Source: Siderastrea siderea (Eukaryota; Cnidaria; Anthozoa; Scleractinia; Rhizangiidae). From it: 64,000 nt of DNA. The stretch is from positions 19,195,683-19,259,682 of the forward strand of contig OZ034972.1 of NCBI GenBank assembly GCA_964030785.1, given 5' to 3'. This document shows, one piece after another, positions 19,440-30,075 of this stretch (the stretch's first letter is position 1; every line of letters starts with the position of its first letter). The translations under genes and the position numbers were made by a program. The notes beneath the pieces are model-generated. The model was not told where the DNA came from. It searched no databases and saw only the letters and a program-made list of their open reading frames with translations.

Positions 19440-21031
19440 ATTCCCCTGTATACTCGAGCAAGCCACGCCCCACTTCGAATGAAGCATTATTTGGCGCCAA
19501 AAGGTACTTTGTTCTAGTCCTCTTAAACGAGAAAGCGCGCTTGTCTCCTGTTATTTAGGTTTTCTTCAAATCATTGTTTGGCAATTGAAGTCAACTTCTG
19601 TGATTTTTTGACCACGTTGTCCAATCATATTCCACGTTCGCGACACAACCGCGACCCATAATTTTCTAACCAATGATGAGTTACCGTTTTCAGCTTTTGC
19701 CGCAATTAGTGCCATCCAAGAGAGTAAAAGCTTTGCTGGAGTTTATTTCACAGGTAGGTTGGCGAGAAATTTGGAATACTGTGATAAAATCCGATAATTT
19801 TGGGTTCCGGTAAACGTTGGTCTGACAGTTGTAACAAATACAGTATTGCGGCAGTTTTCGAGAAAAGAAATTGATTAAAGATTGTAAGAACAGTACAGTT
19901 ATAGAGGAGAAACACGGTTTATCATGCTCAAATAATTTAAAGTTTCCGGCCCTTATTTCTTTTCTTACTCTACATTTTAACCAGACTAAGCCGACAGTGT
20001 TTTCCTTGTTTGAGTGATTCAACGTTGTTGGAAAATGTCAAGTGTTTTCATGGCATTCAATTTCTGATTGTTCCGGATACAAATTGTACGGGACGTTTCT
20101 TTGAGGCTTTGGTTTGATATTATTGAGTGTAAAAACTGTTTAATTTTGTATTCATATTAAGAAAAGTACATGGTAAAAATAAGTTTTTTTTTAGAAATGA
20201 CAAAACAACCCATACCCGCTGTGATTAGAAGTGTTACTATGGTATCCCGTAGTAATTTTGAACAATTTGTTTTTAATAACAAAACTTTAGGGGAGTCCTG
20301 TTTTTGAGTCAGGAGGTGGTGTGTTAAGCCTTTCGTCAGTGATGCACTTGCTATAAATGCTGAGAGCATCTAATTAGCTTTACCCCGGGCATGCGACATA
20401 CCGAATGAGTAACCCTGTATATAAAACTGAAAAACTTATACTTATACTGATAACAAAAAAAAAAAAACAAACAAACAAACAAACAAGAACACACTTTTCG
20501 AGTTTGGCATATCAGGCCTTTCATGATTGGAGGTGAGCCTACGGTTTCCTGTGGTAATTTTCATCAGGGTAAACAATTTGATTTAAATAACAAAGCTTTA
20601 GGTGAGACTGTTTGATCCTGGCATGGAACCTTCCTTTTGTAGTACACTCTCCCTAACTGCATATGAAATGCGCGCTTACAAAAGCTCTCTTACAAAAGTG
20701 TATCGAATCAACTGATTCCTGGCCGAGGGCACGACATGTTCTAATGAAAAAATAAGAGATATCACTTTAAAGCCAAGACTTCAAGCCAGTAGGAAAATTT
20801 AACGTTAAAATACTGCTTTTTACCGACTTGATATTGATCGACGGATCGCCTTCAAGGTCGAGAGGGCAAGAAGCCATTAATATTCTTCGCATAACATTTA
20901 CGAAACCAATAATCGTAACATTTACAAGACCACTGTCCTAGCATAAACAATGAAATTCAGAAGTTTTATTAGATAAGGCACACGGTCATGGATTATAATG
21001 AGAGGCAAGGAAAATTGAACAAGAAGGAAGG
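19440..21031. other. Intergenic region upstream of transporter gene 2
   Basis: No coding region is supported. A poly-A/CAAA simple repeat lies at 20455-20485. Two diverged direct copies of a roughly 100-bp unit (GTAATTTTGAACAATTTG... near 20250 and GTAATTTTCATCAGGGTAAACAATTTG near 20553) sit about 300 bp apart. The promoter of transporter gene 2 should lie here, but no defined site is recognisable. Confidence 0.4.
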
Positions 21032-22360
21032 ATGAACAAAAAAGGGTACAAAGTTCTGAAGCAACAAGACCAAGAAAACGGCTATTTGGGCGACTGTGAC
21101 GCTGAGGATCAAATCAAGAAAATTTCACTTGAGGAGGAAAATCTTGCTTCTTCGTTTGAGACCTTCTGGAATATATGTAACACTATTCAAGGATTGCCAA
21201 TATTAGTAATCCCTTACGCGGTCAGAGACGGCGGCTACTTAGCTGTACTAACATTACTACTAGTAGCCACTGCGTCTAATTACACTGGACAAACTATTGT
21301 TAGCTGCCTTTACGAAGTAGACTCTGAAAGTGGCAAACAAAAACGAGTCCGCAGTTCCTATGCAGATGTTGGCAACGCTTTCCTTCCGAAAATTGGAGGC
21401 CATCTGATCCTTTGTACTCAGTTCTTAGAGTTACTATTTGTTGCTTCTGTTTATCCTTTATTAGTTGGACAATTACTAGCTAAGTCGTTTCCACATGTCG
21501 CCGTTTCTTGCTGGCCTTGGACGCTAATTGGTGGCGTTTTTTTTGTTCCAAACATCTTCCTTAAAAACCTCTCTCAAGTGGCATGGACAAGTGTCTTGAC
21601 AGTGCTTTCTGCCAAAGTTATTTTCATCACAGTCTTCGCATATAGCTTGTCACAGTTTCATAAATGGGAACTGAGTTCATTAGATCATTTTGACGCCAGT
21701 ACATATCCTTCAGCTCTGGGAATCTTGGTAGCAAGCTATCTATCGCAACCCTTTGTACCTCTTATCGAAGGAAGCATGCGCCATAAGGAGAAATTTAATT
21801 CGCTGATGAATTTTTCATACGGAACAATGACATTACTGAATGTTATCATTGGAGTGGTAGCTTACATCTCGTTTCAACCCAACACCGCTGAAGTCATCAC
21901 AAACAATTTGCCAGAAGGTTCATTCCGTCGAGCGGTTAATGTTATGGCAGCCGTGTTATCCTTCACATCATACACGCTGCCAATGTTCACAATTTTTGAG
22001 ATCGTTGAAAACTCTAATCTTCCTTGCTTGCCGCATGATTTTGGCAAATCCGTGTTAAGTCCATCTGTTATTGTTTTTCGTTTATCGTTGATATCTGTCA
22101 GTGTTATTTTCGCGGCTTCTTTTCCTGCGTACACTTATTTGTTAGCTTTTGTCGGCAGTATTGCTGGAATCAGCTTAGAATTTATTTTTCCGCCGTTGTT
22201 TCATCTAAAGATTTATTCGCACTGCATGTCATGGTTTAGTATTATAATGGAAGCCACTATCCTGGTTGCTGGGCTGGCCGTGTTGGTCACGGGTACTGCA
22301 TTTTCCCTCCGTTCAATGATTCAAGTTTATAGCCAGCCAATCAGCGATGAATGTGCGTGA
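21032..22360 (+). CDS. VIAAT-like (SLC32 family) amino acid transporter, gene 2, single exon
   Basis: A 442-residue Aa_trans protein. The cytosolic N-terminus of about 45 residues is acidic and unlike that of gene 3. Then come TFWNICNTIQGLPILVIPYA (first helix), YTGQTIVSCLYEVDSESGK, VRSSYADVGNAFLPKIGG, the IEGSMRHKEKFNSLMNFSYG signature loop and about ten hydrophobic segments. From about residue 50 to 395 it is almost identical to gene 3 (25528-26841, opposite strand). The last 45 residues, after HLKIYS, are different. The start ATG at 21032 gives a length matching its paralogues. It is intronless. Proton-coupled transport of small neutral amino acids is inferred from the family; vesicular location and substrate are not shown by sequence. 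Confidence 0.85.
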   Translation: MNKKGYKVLKQQDQENGYLGDCDAEDQIKKISLEEENLASSFETFWNICNTIQGLPILVIPYAVRDGGYLAVLTLLLVATASNYTGQTIVSCLYEVDSESGKQKRVRSSYADVGNAFLPKIGGHLILCTQFLELLFVASVYPLLVGQLLAKSFPHVAVSCWPWTLIGGVFFVPNIFLKNLSQVAWTSVLTVLSAKVIFITVFAYSLSQFHKWELSSLDHFDASTYPSALGILVASYLSQPFVPLIEGSMRHKEKFNSLMNFSYGTMTLLNVIIGVVAYISFQPNTAEVITNNLPEGSFRRAVNVMAAVLSFTSYTLPMFTIFEIVENSNLPCLPHDFGKSVLSPSVIVFRLSLISVSVIFAASFPAYTYLLAFVGSIAGISLEFIFPPLFHLKIYSHCMSWFSIIMEATILVAGLAVLVTGTAFSLRSMIQVYSQPISDECA

Positions 22361-23569
22361 TAAAGAACAAGGGATAGTACATTCACGGATAATTAGTGGT
22401 TTTGTTTTTCCCGAGTCAGCAAAATGATTACCATTACAAATTTGTGAGTGGGGAGATAGTTACCTTGCACCAATGTTTTTTAGGAGGGACTTGGGGTTTT
22501 CGATATTGTGGTTTCCCTGGATCATTTGCAAAACCGCAGTTTTTTGCACTTGCTTTGGGTTGGTTTCTTGGTATCATTTCCGGTTTTTATTTTTGTCTCT
22601 TTTTGAACATTCTAATTTGCACTTTTAACGAAAGAGAAAGCTATATCAAGGGTCAGTTTTTAAGTGTTAGCTTTCAGTGGATGCGCGCTTTTCAATTCAG
22701 TTTCAAACTTGAGGTTCCATCAATATTTGTTGCGATTTTGCTGTTACACCAGAGCCAATGTAAAACAGGATTGCTGGTTATACACACTTTTTGTAGACTG
22801 TGTTTATCCCTCGAAGTGTTTTGGTTTCAGGTGTGGTAATTTTCAGATTTATATAAATCATTACAAACAAAAGGCGAGGAAGTATTGCTCAATTTTGCCT
22901 GGAGTTTTCAAACTCATTCTTTACGATCCTGTTGTCCACACTACGTAATTCGTTTAAAAACGACTAAGTTTTCTTTTGGCCAAAAACGTAGCAAACTCTT
23001 TTTGTCCATGTCGCTAATAAACGAAAAAGAATCACCGTGAAAGGCGTCTGAGACAACCTTTTCTGGCTCATTACCAATGGATCATATTGACAAAAATTGT
23101 TAGTTTTTAAATTAAAGTACCGCCAAGTGATCTTCGTTCATGAAACGTCTTCTTTAAAACCAATTAACTAGAATAAGCTATAGCAGTTTACTTAGTTACG
23201 GTAAGGCGGTCTGCAGCGCATTCAGCCGTACTGCACTACCTTAGTAAAAACGTGGAAATCAAAGTGCATGAAGACTACAGCGTCGACGGAGGGATAAATA
23301 AAGGTGTGGTGTAGAAAAAAAAGTAGTGTAAATGTTTTCTCATGTTGTACTGTCAATAAAAGGAAAGGAAAATCCTTTAAATGATCTACAATTCAACCTC
23401 GCCTTCCAAGCTTCCATCAGTCTGATCATCACTACAGTAGTTAGCATTTAAAAGATTTGAACGTATAAATTAGTATGAACCTATTTTATATAAAGACTCT
23501 TCTGACCACTAAGGAGTTCTATCAGCACTGGAGAAGAATTCAACTAGTTGACAATTGACACTAGTTGCC
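22361..23569. other. Noncoding region downstream of transporter gene 2
   Basis: Candidate polyadenylation signals (AATAAA) occur near 23017 and 23296. An open frame at 22396-22839 has no homology I recognise and low-complexity aromatic content, so I treat it as UTR. No other feature is supported. Confidence 0.4.
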
Positions 23570-23600
23570 AATCAATCCATCAATCAATCAATCAATCAAT

Positions 23601-23631
<31 letters not shown>

Positions 23632-23632
23632 G
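23570..23632. repeat. (CAAT)n-(CAAG)n compound microsatellite
   Basis: About seven CAAT units run directly into about eight CAAG units, the second probably derived from the first by a T-to-G transversion that spread by slippage. Confidence 0.9.
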
Positions 23633-23779
23633 CGATCGGTCATCAGTCAAACAATGTTGTATTGAAATACAAAAGGAAAATTTCTTTGAAACAGTGAGGT
23701 TTGCTTAGTGACACACATCGAACTGAATAATTTACAATTAGGTCTCTTGATATAAGGCATTAAAAAAATTGTCAAAAAA

Positions 23780-23852
23780 CACCTCCGACGGGACTCGAAC
23801 CCGCAATCTTCGGCTTAGGAGGCCGACGCGTTATCCATTACGCTACAGAGGC
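23780..23852 (-). tRNA. tRNA-Arg (anticodon CCT)
   Basis: The 73-nt cloverleaf is complete. The acceptor is GCCTCTG/CGGAGGT, with the G1-U72 wobble that is also seen in the human gene. The anticodon loop is CTCCTAA and the T-loop GGTTCGAGTCC is intact. There is no intron and no encoded CCA. A T run for polymerase III termination follows downstream on the minus strand (GTTTTTTG). Confidence 0.93.
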
Positions 23853-24736
23853 GACTGTTCACAATGCCATTGTTCAAATGGCATTTATTAGTTAGCGTAA
23901 TCTCATCGGATTGTCGGTATATCGCAATAGAAAACAGTTTTCACTAAAGCTATTGGTTTATAGTATGTTTGTTGTTATAACATTGACATATCGAGGCGCT
24001 GGTGACCAATGTAAACTGTAGGGTGGCGCGAGCAGGTATTTTCGTGTGCAGTCATTAATTCTACATGGTTATTCAATTCTCTCTCTCTGAGCAATACACG
24101 AGGAAAATTAGACAAGGACACCCCAACGATGAAACTGTAAAGCAAAAGTCTTTTAACTGTGGGTGAAAGGTGTAATGAATGAAAGAACACCGCAGTCACG
24201 AAAGCAGTCAAAGCAATTCAGCCGTTGGAAAGAAGAAAGTTAAAAAAAAAAATTCAGGCGTTCTTTTCTGCTACTGCTTAATTAGCCTTCGCGACTGCGA
24301 TGTGTTTCATTCATTAAGAACGTTTGGAAGTCGTTTTTCTGCTTTCCAGTATAGCTATAGGACTTTTCCATGAAAAGTGCATAAAGGGCCCACCAGCTAA
24401 CTCAGGTTGGTATGTTGAGATTCTGCACCGCACCAGCTGAATATTGAAGCGGCAAGAATCACCGGAACGTAATCTATCTCCCCAATTTGCGACCTGCTAT
24501 CGCCTTTAATTCTTCCGAAACAAAAATATTTTTCCTTCATATATACGCCGAGCTCTTTCATTAATTGAGGCGTCGAAGGCCTTCTGAACAGGCATTCCTC
24601 CGAAGCGATGCCAGGAGCCCATAAACCAGACCGGGAGGTACACCAGTTGAAAAGAGGAAGCCTCCCCTGGTGCTGTGCTTTGCTGTGGCGGGGAGGCTTG
24701 CGTGCCCTTAAGACCCCAAGAGCTATGTCAGCCGGA

Positions 24737-24921
24737 GCTAGACTAAACAGCGCCTTGGCCAAGGCGCTGTTTAGTCTAGCCCTCCTCTTCGTGCCGAGTG
24801 GCACATAAGGCCTCTTTTGAGGTTTCAGTAACAAGGATTGTTTTACAAGGCAGGGTTGTTGGCCCTGCGCTTAACCCCCAATTGTCAAAAGAGGCCTTAT
24901 GTGCCACTCGGCACGAAGAGG
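24737..24921. mobile_element. Perfect 44-bp palindrome adjoining a 138-bp foldback with perfect 37-bp arms
   Basis: Bases 24737-24780 are a perfect no-loop palindrome centred on TTGG|CCAA. Three bases later begins an inverted repeat: arms 24784-24820 and 24885-24921 are exact complements (CCTCTTCGTGCCGAGTGGCA and onward) around a 64-bp loop. Together they look like a recent foldback insertion with rearranged ends. Open frames over it on both strands are repeat by-products. Confidence 0.75.
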
Positions 24922-25527
24922 ATGAGTGAGTGGTAACGAGGAAGGAAGAAGAAAGAGAGGCCCGAGTTAAATTTTCCAAATACTCAAAATTCTTGTGAGG
25001 CATAAACTTTTGTCACTGGGTAGGAAAAGAGAAGACACGATTCACTGAAAGCAACTCGGGCTAATATATTTGTTTAAATTTATTTCACTAAATAACCGAG
25101 ATTGACGGAGAATTATTTTGCCTGGAATTTCTAGCTTTCTCATTAGTAGCGGAAAAAGGTTACCAACGAATAATCTCACTCTATGCCTTAAAAAGAAATT
25201 GACACCATAACATGACAAGACACTGTTTGCATGGCTTTCTTGGTGAAAACCTTTAAAGTTTTCATAATTTACATATTTATTTGAAGTTTATTGTAAAACT
25301 TGATCTCCATCTGGTTTCCAACGCGCAGCTACTGAGGACTACTTGTGTCCTGGATACGATCCTTTGATTTGTGAAAGCGGGCCGTGTCTTCTTCAAAGAC
25401 AATTTTCTTCTCGGTCTTCGAGTTATACAGAATCTCAACTTGCTAACTACATTGAATAACTGAGTTAGATAAAGCTGTGCTGTCTATGTCCTTTACATCA
25501 ACAGTATAAATTTGCGATGTCCACATA
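24922..25527. other. Noncoding region downstream of transporter gene 3
   Basis: This is the probable 3' UTR and terminator region of transporter gene 3, which reads leftwards. Several TTTATT (AATAAA on the minus strand) motifs occur near 25070-25280. No coding signal is seen. Confidence 0.35.
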
Positions 25528-26841
25528 CTATGCACAGCGATTCATTATTGGTTGACTATAAGTATAGATCATCGAACGGCCAGAAAAGAAAGCTCCAGTT
25601 AAGGACACAGATATTCCCACAACAAACACAGCAACATCCAGCACAATATTCCACAATGACATGCCTTCCGAGTAAATCTTAAGGTGAAAAAGCGGCGGGA
25701 AAATAAATTCTAAGCTGATTCCAGCTATGCTGCCGACAAAGGCCAACAAATAAGTGTACGCAGGAAAAGAAGCCGCAAAAATAACACTGACAGAGATCAA
25801 CGATAAACGAAAAACAATAACAGATGGACTTAACACGGATTTGCCAAAATCATGCGGCAAGCAAGGAAGATTAGAGTTTTCAACGATCTCAAAAATTGTG
25901 AACATTGGCAGCGTGTATGATGTGAAGGATAACACGGCTGCCATAACATTAACCGCTCGACGGAATGAACCTTCTGGCAAATTGTTTGTGATGACTTCAG
26001 CGGTGTTGGGTTGAAACGAGATGTAAGCTACCACTCCAATGATAACATTCAGTAATGTCATTGTTCCGTATGAGAAATTCATCAGCGAATTAAATTTCTC
26101 CTTATGGCGCATGCTTCCTTCGATAAGAGGTACAAAGGGTTGAGATAGGTAGCTTGCTACCAAGATTCCCAGAGCTGAAGGATATGTACTGGCGTCAAAA
26201 TGATCTAATGAACTCAGTTCCCATTTGTGAAACTGTGACAAACTATAAGCGAAGACTGTGATGAAAATAACTTTGGCAGAAAGCACTGTTAAGATACTTG
26301 TCCATGCCACTTGAGAGAGGTTTTTAAGGAAGATGTTTGGAACAAAAAGAACGCCACCAATTAGCATCCAAAGCCAGCAAGGAGCGGCGACATGTGGAAA
26401 AGACTTAGCTAACAATCGTCCAACTAACAAAGGATAAACAGAAGCAACAAATAGTAACTCTAAGAACTGAGTACAAAGGACAAGATGGCCTCCAATTTTC
26501 GGAAGGAAAGCATTGCCAACATCTGCATACGAACTGCGAACTCGTTTTCGTTTGCCACTTTCAGAGTCTACTTCGTAAAGGCAGCTAACAATAGTTTGTC
26601 CAGTGTAATTAGACGCAGCGGCTACTAGTAATAGTGTTAGTACAGCTAAGTAGCCGCCGTTTCTGACCGCGTAAGGGATTACCAGAATTGGTAATCCTTG
26701 AATAGTGTTACATATGTTCCAAAACGTTGCAAATGTTGAGACAAGGCTTTCTTCAGCTTGCAAATGCTCTTTCGCTTTGTCTGAAGAGTCGCAAATTTCC
26801 GGGCTTTTGAGCTCTTGCCCTTGTTTGCAGTTGTCTTTCAT
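25528..26841 (-). CDS. VIAAT-like (SLC32 family) amino acid transporter, gene 3, single exon
   Basis: A 437-residue Aa_trans protein starting MKDNCKQGQELKSPEICDSS. An open frame extends 58 codons further upstream to 27015, but the internal ATG at 26841 gives the length of the two paralogues and removes a Ser-rich stretch absent from them, so I prefer it. It has the same family motifs as gene 2: ICNTIQGLPILVIPYA, YTGQTIVSCLYEV, VRSSYADVGNAF and the IEGSMRHKEKF loop. It matches gene 2 almost base for base over about 1 kb and then diverges sharply at both ends. The inverted head-out arrangement with gene 2 encloses a tRNA-Arg. It is intronless. The role is inferred from the family: export or vesicular loading of small neutral amino acids. 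Confidence 0.85.
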   Translation of the reverse strand: MKDNCKQGQELKSPEICDSSDKAKEHLQAEESLVSTFATFWNICNTIQGLPILVIPYAVRNGGYLAVLTLLLVAAASNYTGQTIVSCLYEVDSESGKRKRVRSSYADVGNAFLPKIGGHLVLCTQFLELLFVASVYPLLVGRLLAKSFPHVAAPCWLWMLIGGVLFVPNIFLKNLSQVAWTSILTVLSAKVIFITVFAYSLSQFHKWELSSLDHFDASTYPSALGILVASYLSQPFVPLIEGSMRHKEKFNSLMNFSYGTMTLLNVIIGVVAYISFQPNTAEVITNNLPEGSFRRAVNVMAAVLSFTSYTLPMFTIFEIVENSNLPCLPHDFGKSVLSPSVIVFRLSLISVSVIFAASFPAYTYLLAFVGSIAGISLEFIFPPLFHLKIYSEGMSLWNIVLDVAVFVVGISVSLTGAFFSGRSMIYTYSQPIMNRCA

Positions 26842-29355
26842 TTTCCCTTCTTCTTTATTTCGTATTGTCACTATACTTTTGGAAGTGCTACTGAACCTGC
26901 CGTTTGGTACACGTGTCACAAAAAGATAAAGTTGACAGCTGAAGTATTTTGGAGTTGGACTCAAATGCAGTCTTATCGAGGAACTAATTTCCCTGTTGAC
27001 TTTGAGAATCAACATGTTCAGTCCGCAAGTAATAACAATGTGTTGAAAAGTTGGAAACTGATCGCAGAATCGCCATTCGCTTCAACTTCATATTTCGAAT
27101 AATGTTGAATACTGTTCAGACTCTGCCAATAAAACAGAGCCGGGTAATCTTGCCAATGTAGTTGATGGAAATGTCTTGGCTGTAGAATTTAACTCAGTTT
27201 TGTTTATCGAATTGTAGCTGTTTATCTTCAAGTGATCACCGAATCCAATGAATCAAATAAACATCTCCAGCTGGTGAGAATGTGAAGACACTTGGAAATT
27301 TGACATCAAATGAAGTTCTTTTCGTTTCATTAGGATAAGTAGTAACCACAGAGGAACAGAGGAATGAAGTTTTTGCCAGCATTTACCTATAGCTATGTAC
27401 ACTTGGTTTAAAGAGTAATTATATAAATCGTCCAACAGGTTACGTAAATGATTTAAGGAAAAAACAACCGGTACTTGTCGCATGAATCATTTGTTTCAAA
27501 TCAGTCTCGTACCCAGGGCCTTCGGGCTCCTCCGTCAGCGGAAGCTTCTGCGGCAGATCTGCGTCAACTCACCAAGCGAGTATCCGCTGACCGAGGTACA
27601 GGCAGTCTCTGCTTATACATTCTTGCAGACTTGCTAGGACAACATTTCCAATCCAAACAGCTGCCTCCGCTGCCAATTTGCCTTTTGGTGGCCACGATAG
27701 TGGATCGCTGTTTGGAAATGATCCAATAAATCATGATAAGGGAAGTAAAGCTTTCCCATCGAGAGGAATAGTTGTGCCGGCCTGTCTTTAAAGAGAACAT
27801 GAAGATATGTGCATTTCAATAAGGGCCAAGCCGGAAATAACTGATCGATTTCATGATAATTGCTCGGGAACAGCCGTAAATTTCGCAGGAAAACATAATA
27901 AAAACTGGATAATGGAACAGGCCTTTTTTCTCAGAAAGGTTTGCAGGCGTACTTTTTCCCTTGAATCTTCCATCACAAGTTCACTATCTGTTTCTACTCT
28001 TAAAGGGCCTATATGTCATGAAGACTTTTCCGTTTTTGGTTCATAACTGTGCTGATATTAAAACTGTTCGTCGAACATTAAGAGGAAGACATCAAGTGAA
28101 TCTCTCAAAGGGAGAGCAGATCATTGGTCCAATTTTTCATGTTGTAATCTATTTCCATCCCTGCCATCCAATGTCAAAACACACTTGTTATTAGTGGAGT
28201 AATCTTTTAAACAAACCTGAACCATTTTTTTGGCTTCCTTTGACTCCAAGATGTCTTTTGGCTTACTAAAGTAATGCTAACATTGGTGACAAAATTCATT
28301 TAATTCTGTGGGGTACATATTTGTTCAAATTAGCACTATTCATGCAACATGCAAACAAAGAAATAGAAGAAAAGTAAGCTGACTTGCTAAATTAACATTC
28401 CTGAAAATTTCTCTGCGTGTTTGTCACGAATCGTTTGCTTCCAGCTGATCTCGGTTATTTTTTTTTCAAATAGGTTTTTCCCAAGCTTAAATAATAATAC
28501 ACGGTCCAATATCATTTAACATATCTTCCAGTGCTTAACAAATGTTAAGCGAGGTTGTGACTTGAGTTGAACGTCTAAATTCTCAATTTCGGCTATTAAA
28601 TTTCTAACTTTCATATTAGTTAAATACTGGCGAATAACTCTGCTTTTGGCCTTCTGAGGAAATTAAAGGCCAGGTCAAATGCCGGACGTTGCCTTTCGTT
28701 TGGGCGGTTGCCGCTTGCTTTACTGCAGTGAATCTTGGCAGTTTTATGCTCCACTGCACGCTCTCTAATTTTCCCCCACTTGCATTAATAAACAATGAAG
28801 AAAAATCGAAAAACTGTTGCATAAGCCATACTCAGACAATCCTTGTGTTTAGTTGTCCGAGGAGTGGTTCGCTACATCAGCCTGCACTAATATGGCTTAC
28901 AAATAAACCTTAGGAACTAAAAAAATTCAATCAACTTGTAAAACTAACGACTGCGAAATTAGCAGGTACTCAAGCGTGACCCTGTAATATGATTGGTTGT
29001 GGAATAACAACTCATCACATGCGACGCGTGCAGGGAAAAACCATGAATCACCTGTTGGTCCTAACACGCATGACAGGTTTGGAAACAAGCGGTTTGTCCG
29101 GTCTGTAGTTAAGGAGGCGCGCCTATGTTTAGGTTGTCGACCTTCAGCAGACGAAGGTGAATTTATTTTGTCCTATTTTAGTGTTTTACCACCCAAGGAG
29201 ATACCAGCAGAGACATATGCACCGTAAAACGAGCTTCAATTGGAAACCGTCCGCAAGTAAAAGCTTCAGAGAAGATAGATCAAGGTACTCAGCTTTTCTA
29301 TTATGACACTTCCTGCGAAAAAGACGCAAGACCTTAAAGAGGAAGCCCCCAAGAT
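26842..29355. other. Intergenic region with a dispersed repeat
   Basis: No gene is supported. Bases about 28095-28262 resemble 44050-44250 (shared CTCAAAGGGAGA, AATCTGTTTCCATCC-like, CTGAACCATT, TTTGACTC blocks), so a dispersed repeat is present. An inverted motif (CTCCGTCAGCGGAAGC...GTATCCGCTGACCGAGG) lies at 27530-27596. Short open frames here have no recognisable content. Confidence 0.4.
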
Positions 29356-30075
29356 ATGTCGCTCTGCTATAGACTGAAACGGTTCTGGACACTTTTATTC
29401 AACGAGCTGTGTTTCGAAAGAGGAAAGCGCAATTCTTCTTCCTCTAAAAAATCGAAAGATACAAGCAATGAGAGGCAAATAGAATTGAAATGTGTAGGAA
29501 GAGAAATTCTGGGCGCGGAACGGACGGATAGACGCCTAATGTCACATGGAATAAAGTTCTCCAGTCAAGAAGAGAAGGAAGGTTTTGACTCCAAGATGGA
29601 AGACATGCAAATTATATTTTTAAAGGAACTTGCAGAGATAAAAAGGCAACACGAGCGGCTTAAAGTTGGAAGGGTTATTCTCAGAAGGAGATTTTCAGAA
29701 TTAGAGCAAATTCTACAAACAGATATCAAGACTTTTACAAGCACCAGTATCAAAACTTTTATGGAAGATTCTTCATTATCCAGTGAAGAGTTACAGCTGT
29801 TGGCAGAGATGGAAGAAATCGTGGAAAAACTCGAAAAGGAACAAGAAGAGCTTCTTTCACTCGAAAAATATTTGGAAATTGAACTGCATGAAAGAACGTT
29901 TTTTCCGGAACCTGTTTTACCACGCCATAGAAAACTTGAAGACGAATTCTCAAAAAGGATGAAGGAAGATGGTGGTCTGAAGTACAAAAGCTTTGATGAA
30001 ACAGTCCAGCTTATAACATATCGTTGCCTTCCACCACCGCTGTCCTTGGATGAGCTACTGGAAGATGACAGATGA
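29356..30075 (+). CDS. Unrecognised coiled-coil protein, single exon
   Basis: This 239-residue open frame is one of the longest in the window not explained by a repeat. I do not recognise the family. The N-terminal 30 residues are basic and aromatic (MSLCYRLKRFWTLLFNELCF) and could be a membrane-binding or amphipathic helix. Residues about 75-185 are charged with heptad-like spacing of Leu/Ile, rich in Glu and Lys, and predict a coiled coil. The C-terminus ends in an acidic LSLDELLEDD tail after a PPP. No signal peptide and no cysteine pattern are seen. Codon use looks normal. It could be a lineage-restricted gene or a retained exon; an upstream exon cannot be excluded. Confidence 0.5.
   Translation: MSLCYRLKRFWTLLFNELCFERGKRNSSSSKKSKDTSNERQIELKCVGREILGAERTDRRLMSHGIKFSSQEEKEGFDSKMEDMQIIFLKELAEIKRQHERLKVGRVILRRRFSELEQILQTDIKTFTSTSIKTFMEDSSLSSEELQLLAEMEEIVEKLEKEQEELLSLEKYLEIELHERTFFPEPVLPRHRKLEDEFSKRMKEDGGLKYKSFDETVQLITYRCLPPPLSLDELLEDDR

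Noticed and set aside
22396..22839. 147-residue open frame after transporter gene 2
   Set aside because: Phe-rich low-complexity product with no recognisable domain, lying directly in the probable 3' UTR; no splice or start context supports it.
23570..23632. CRISPR-like regular spacing
   Set aside because: Plain tetranucleotide microsatellite in a eukaryote, with no spacers.
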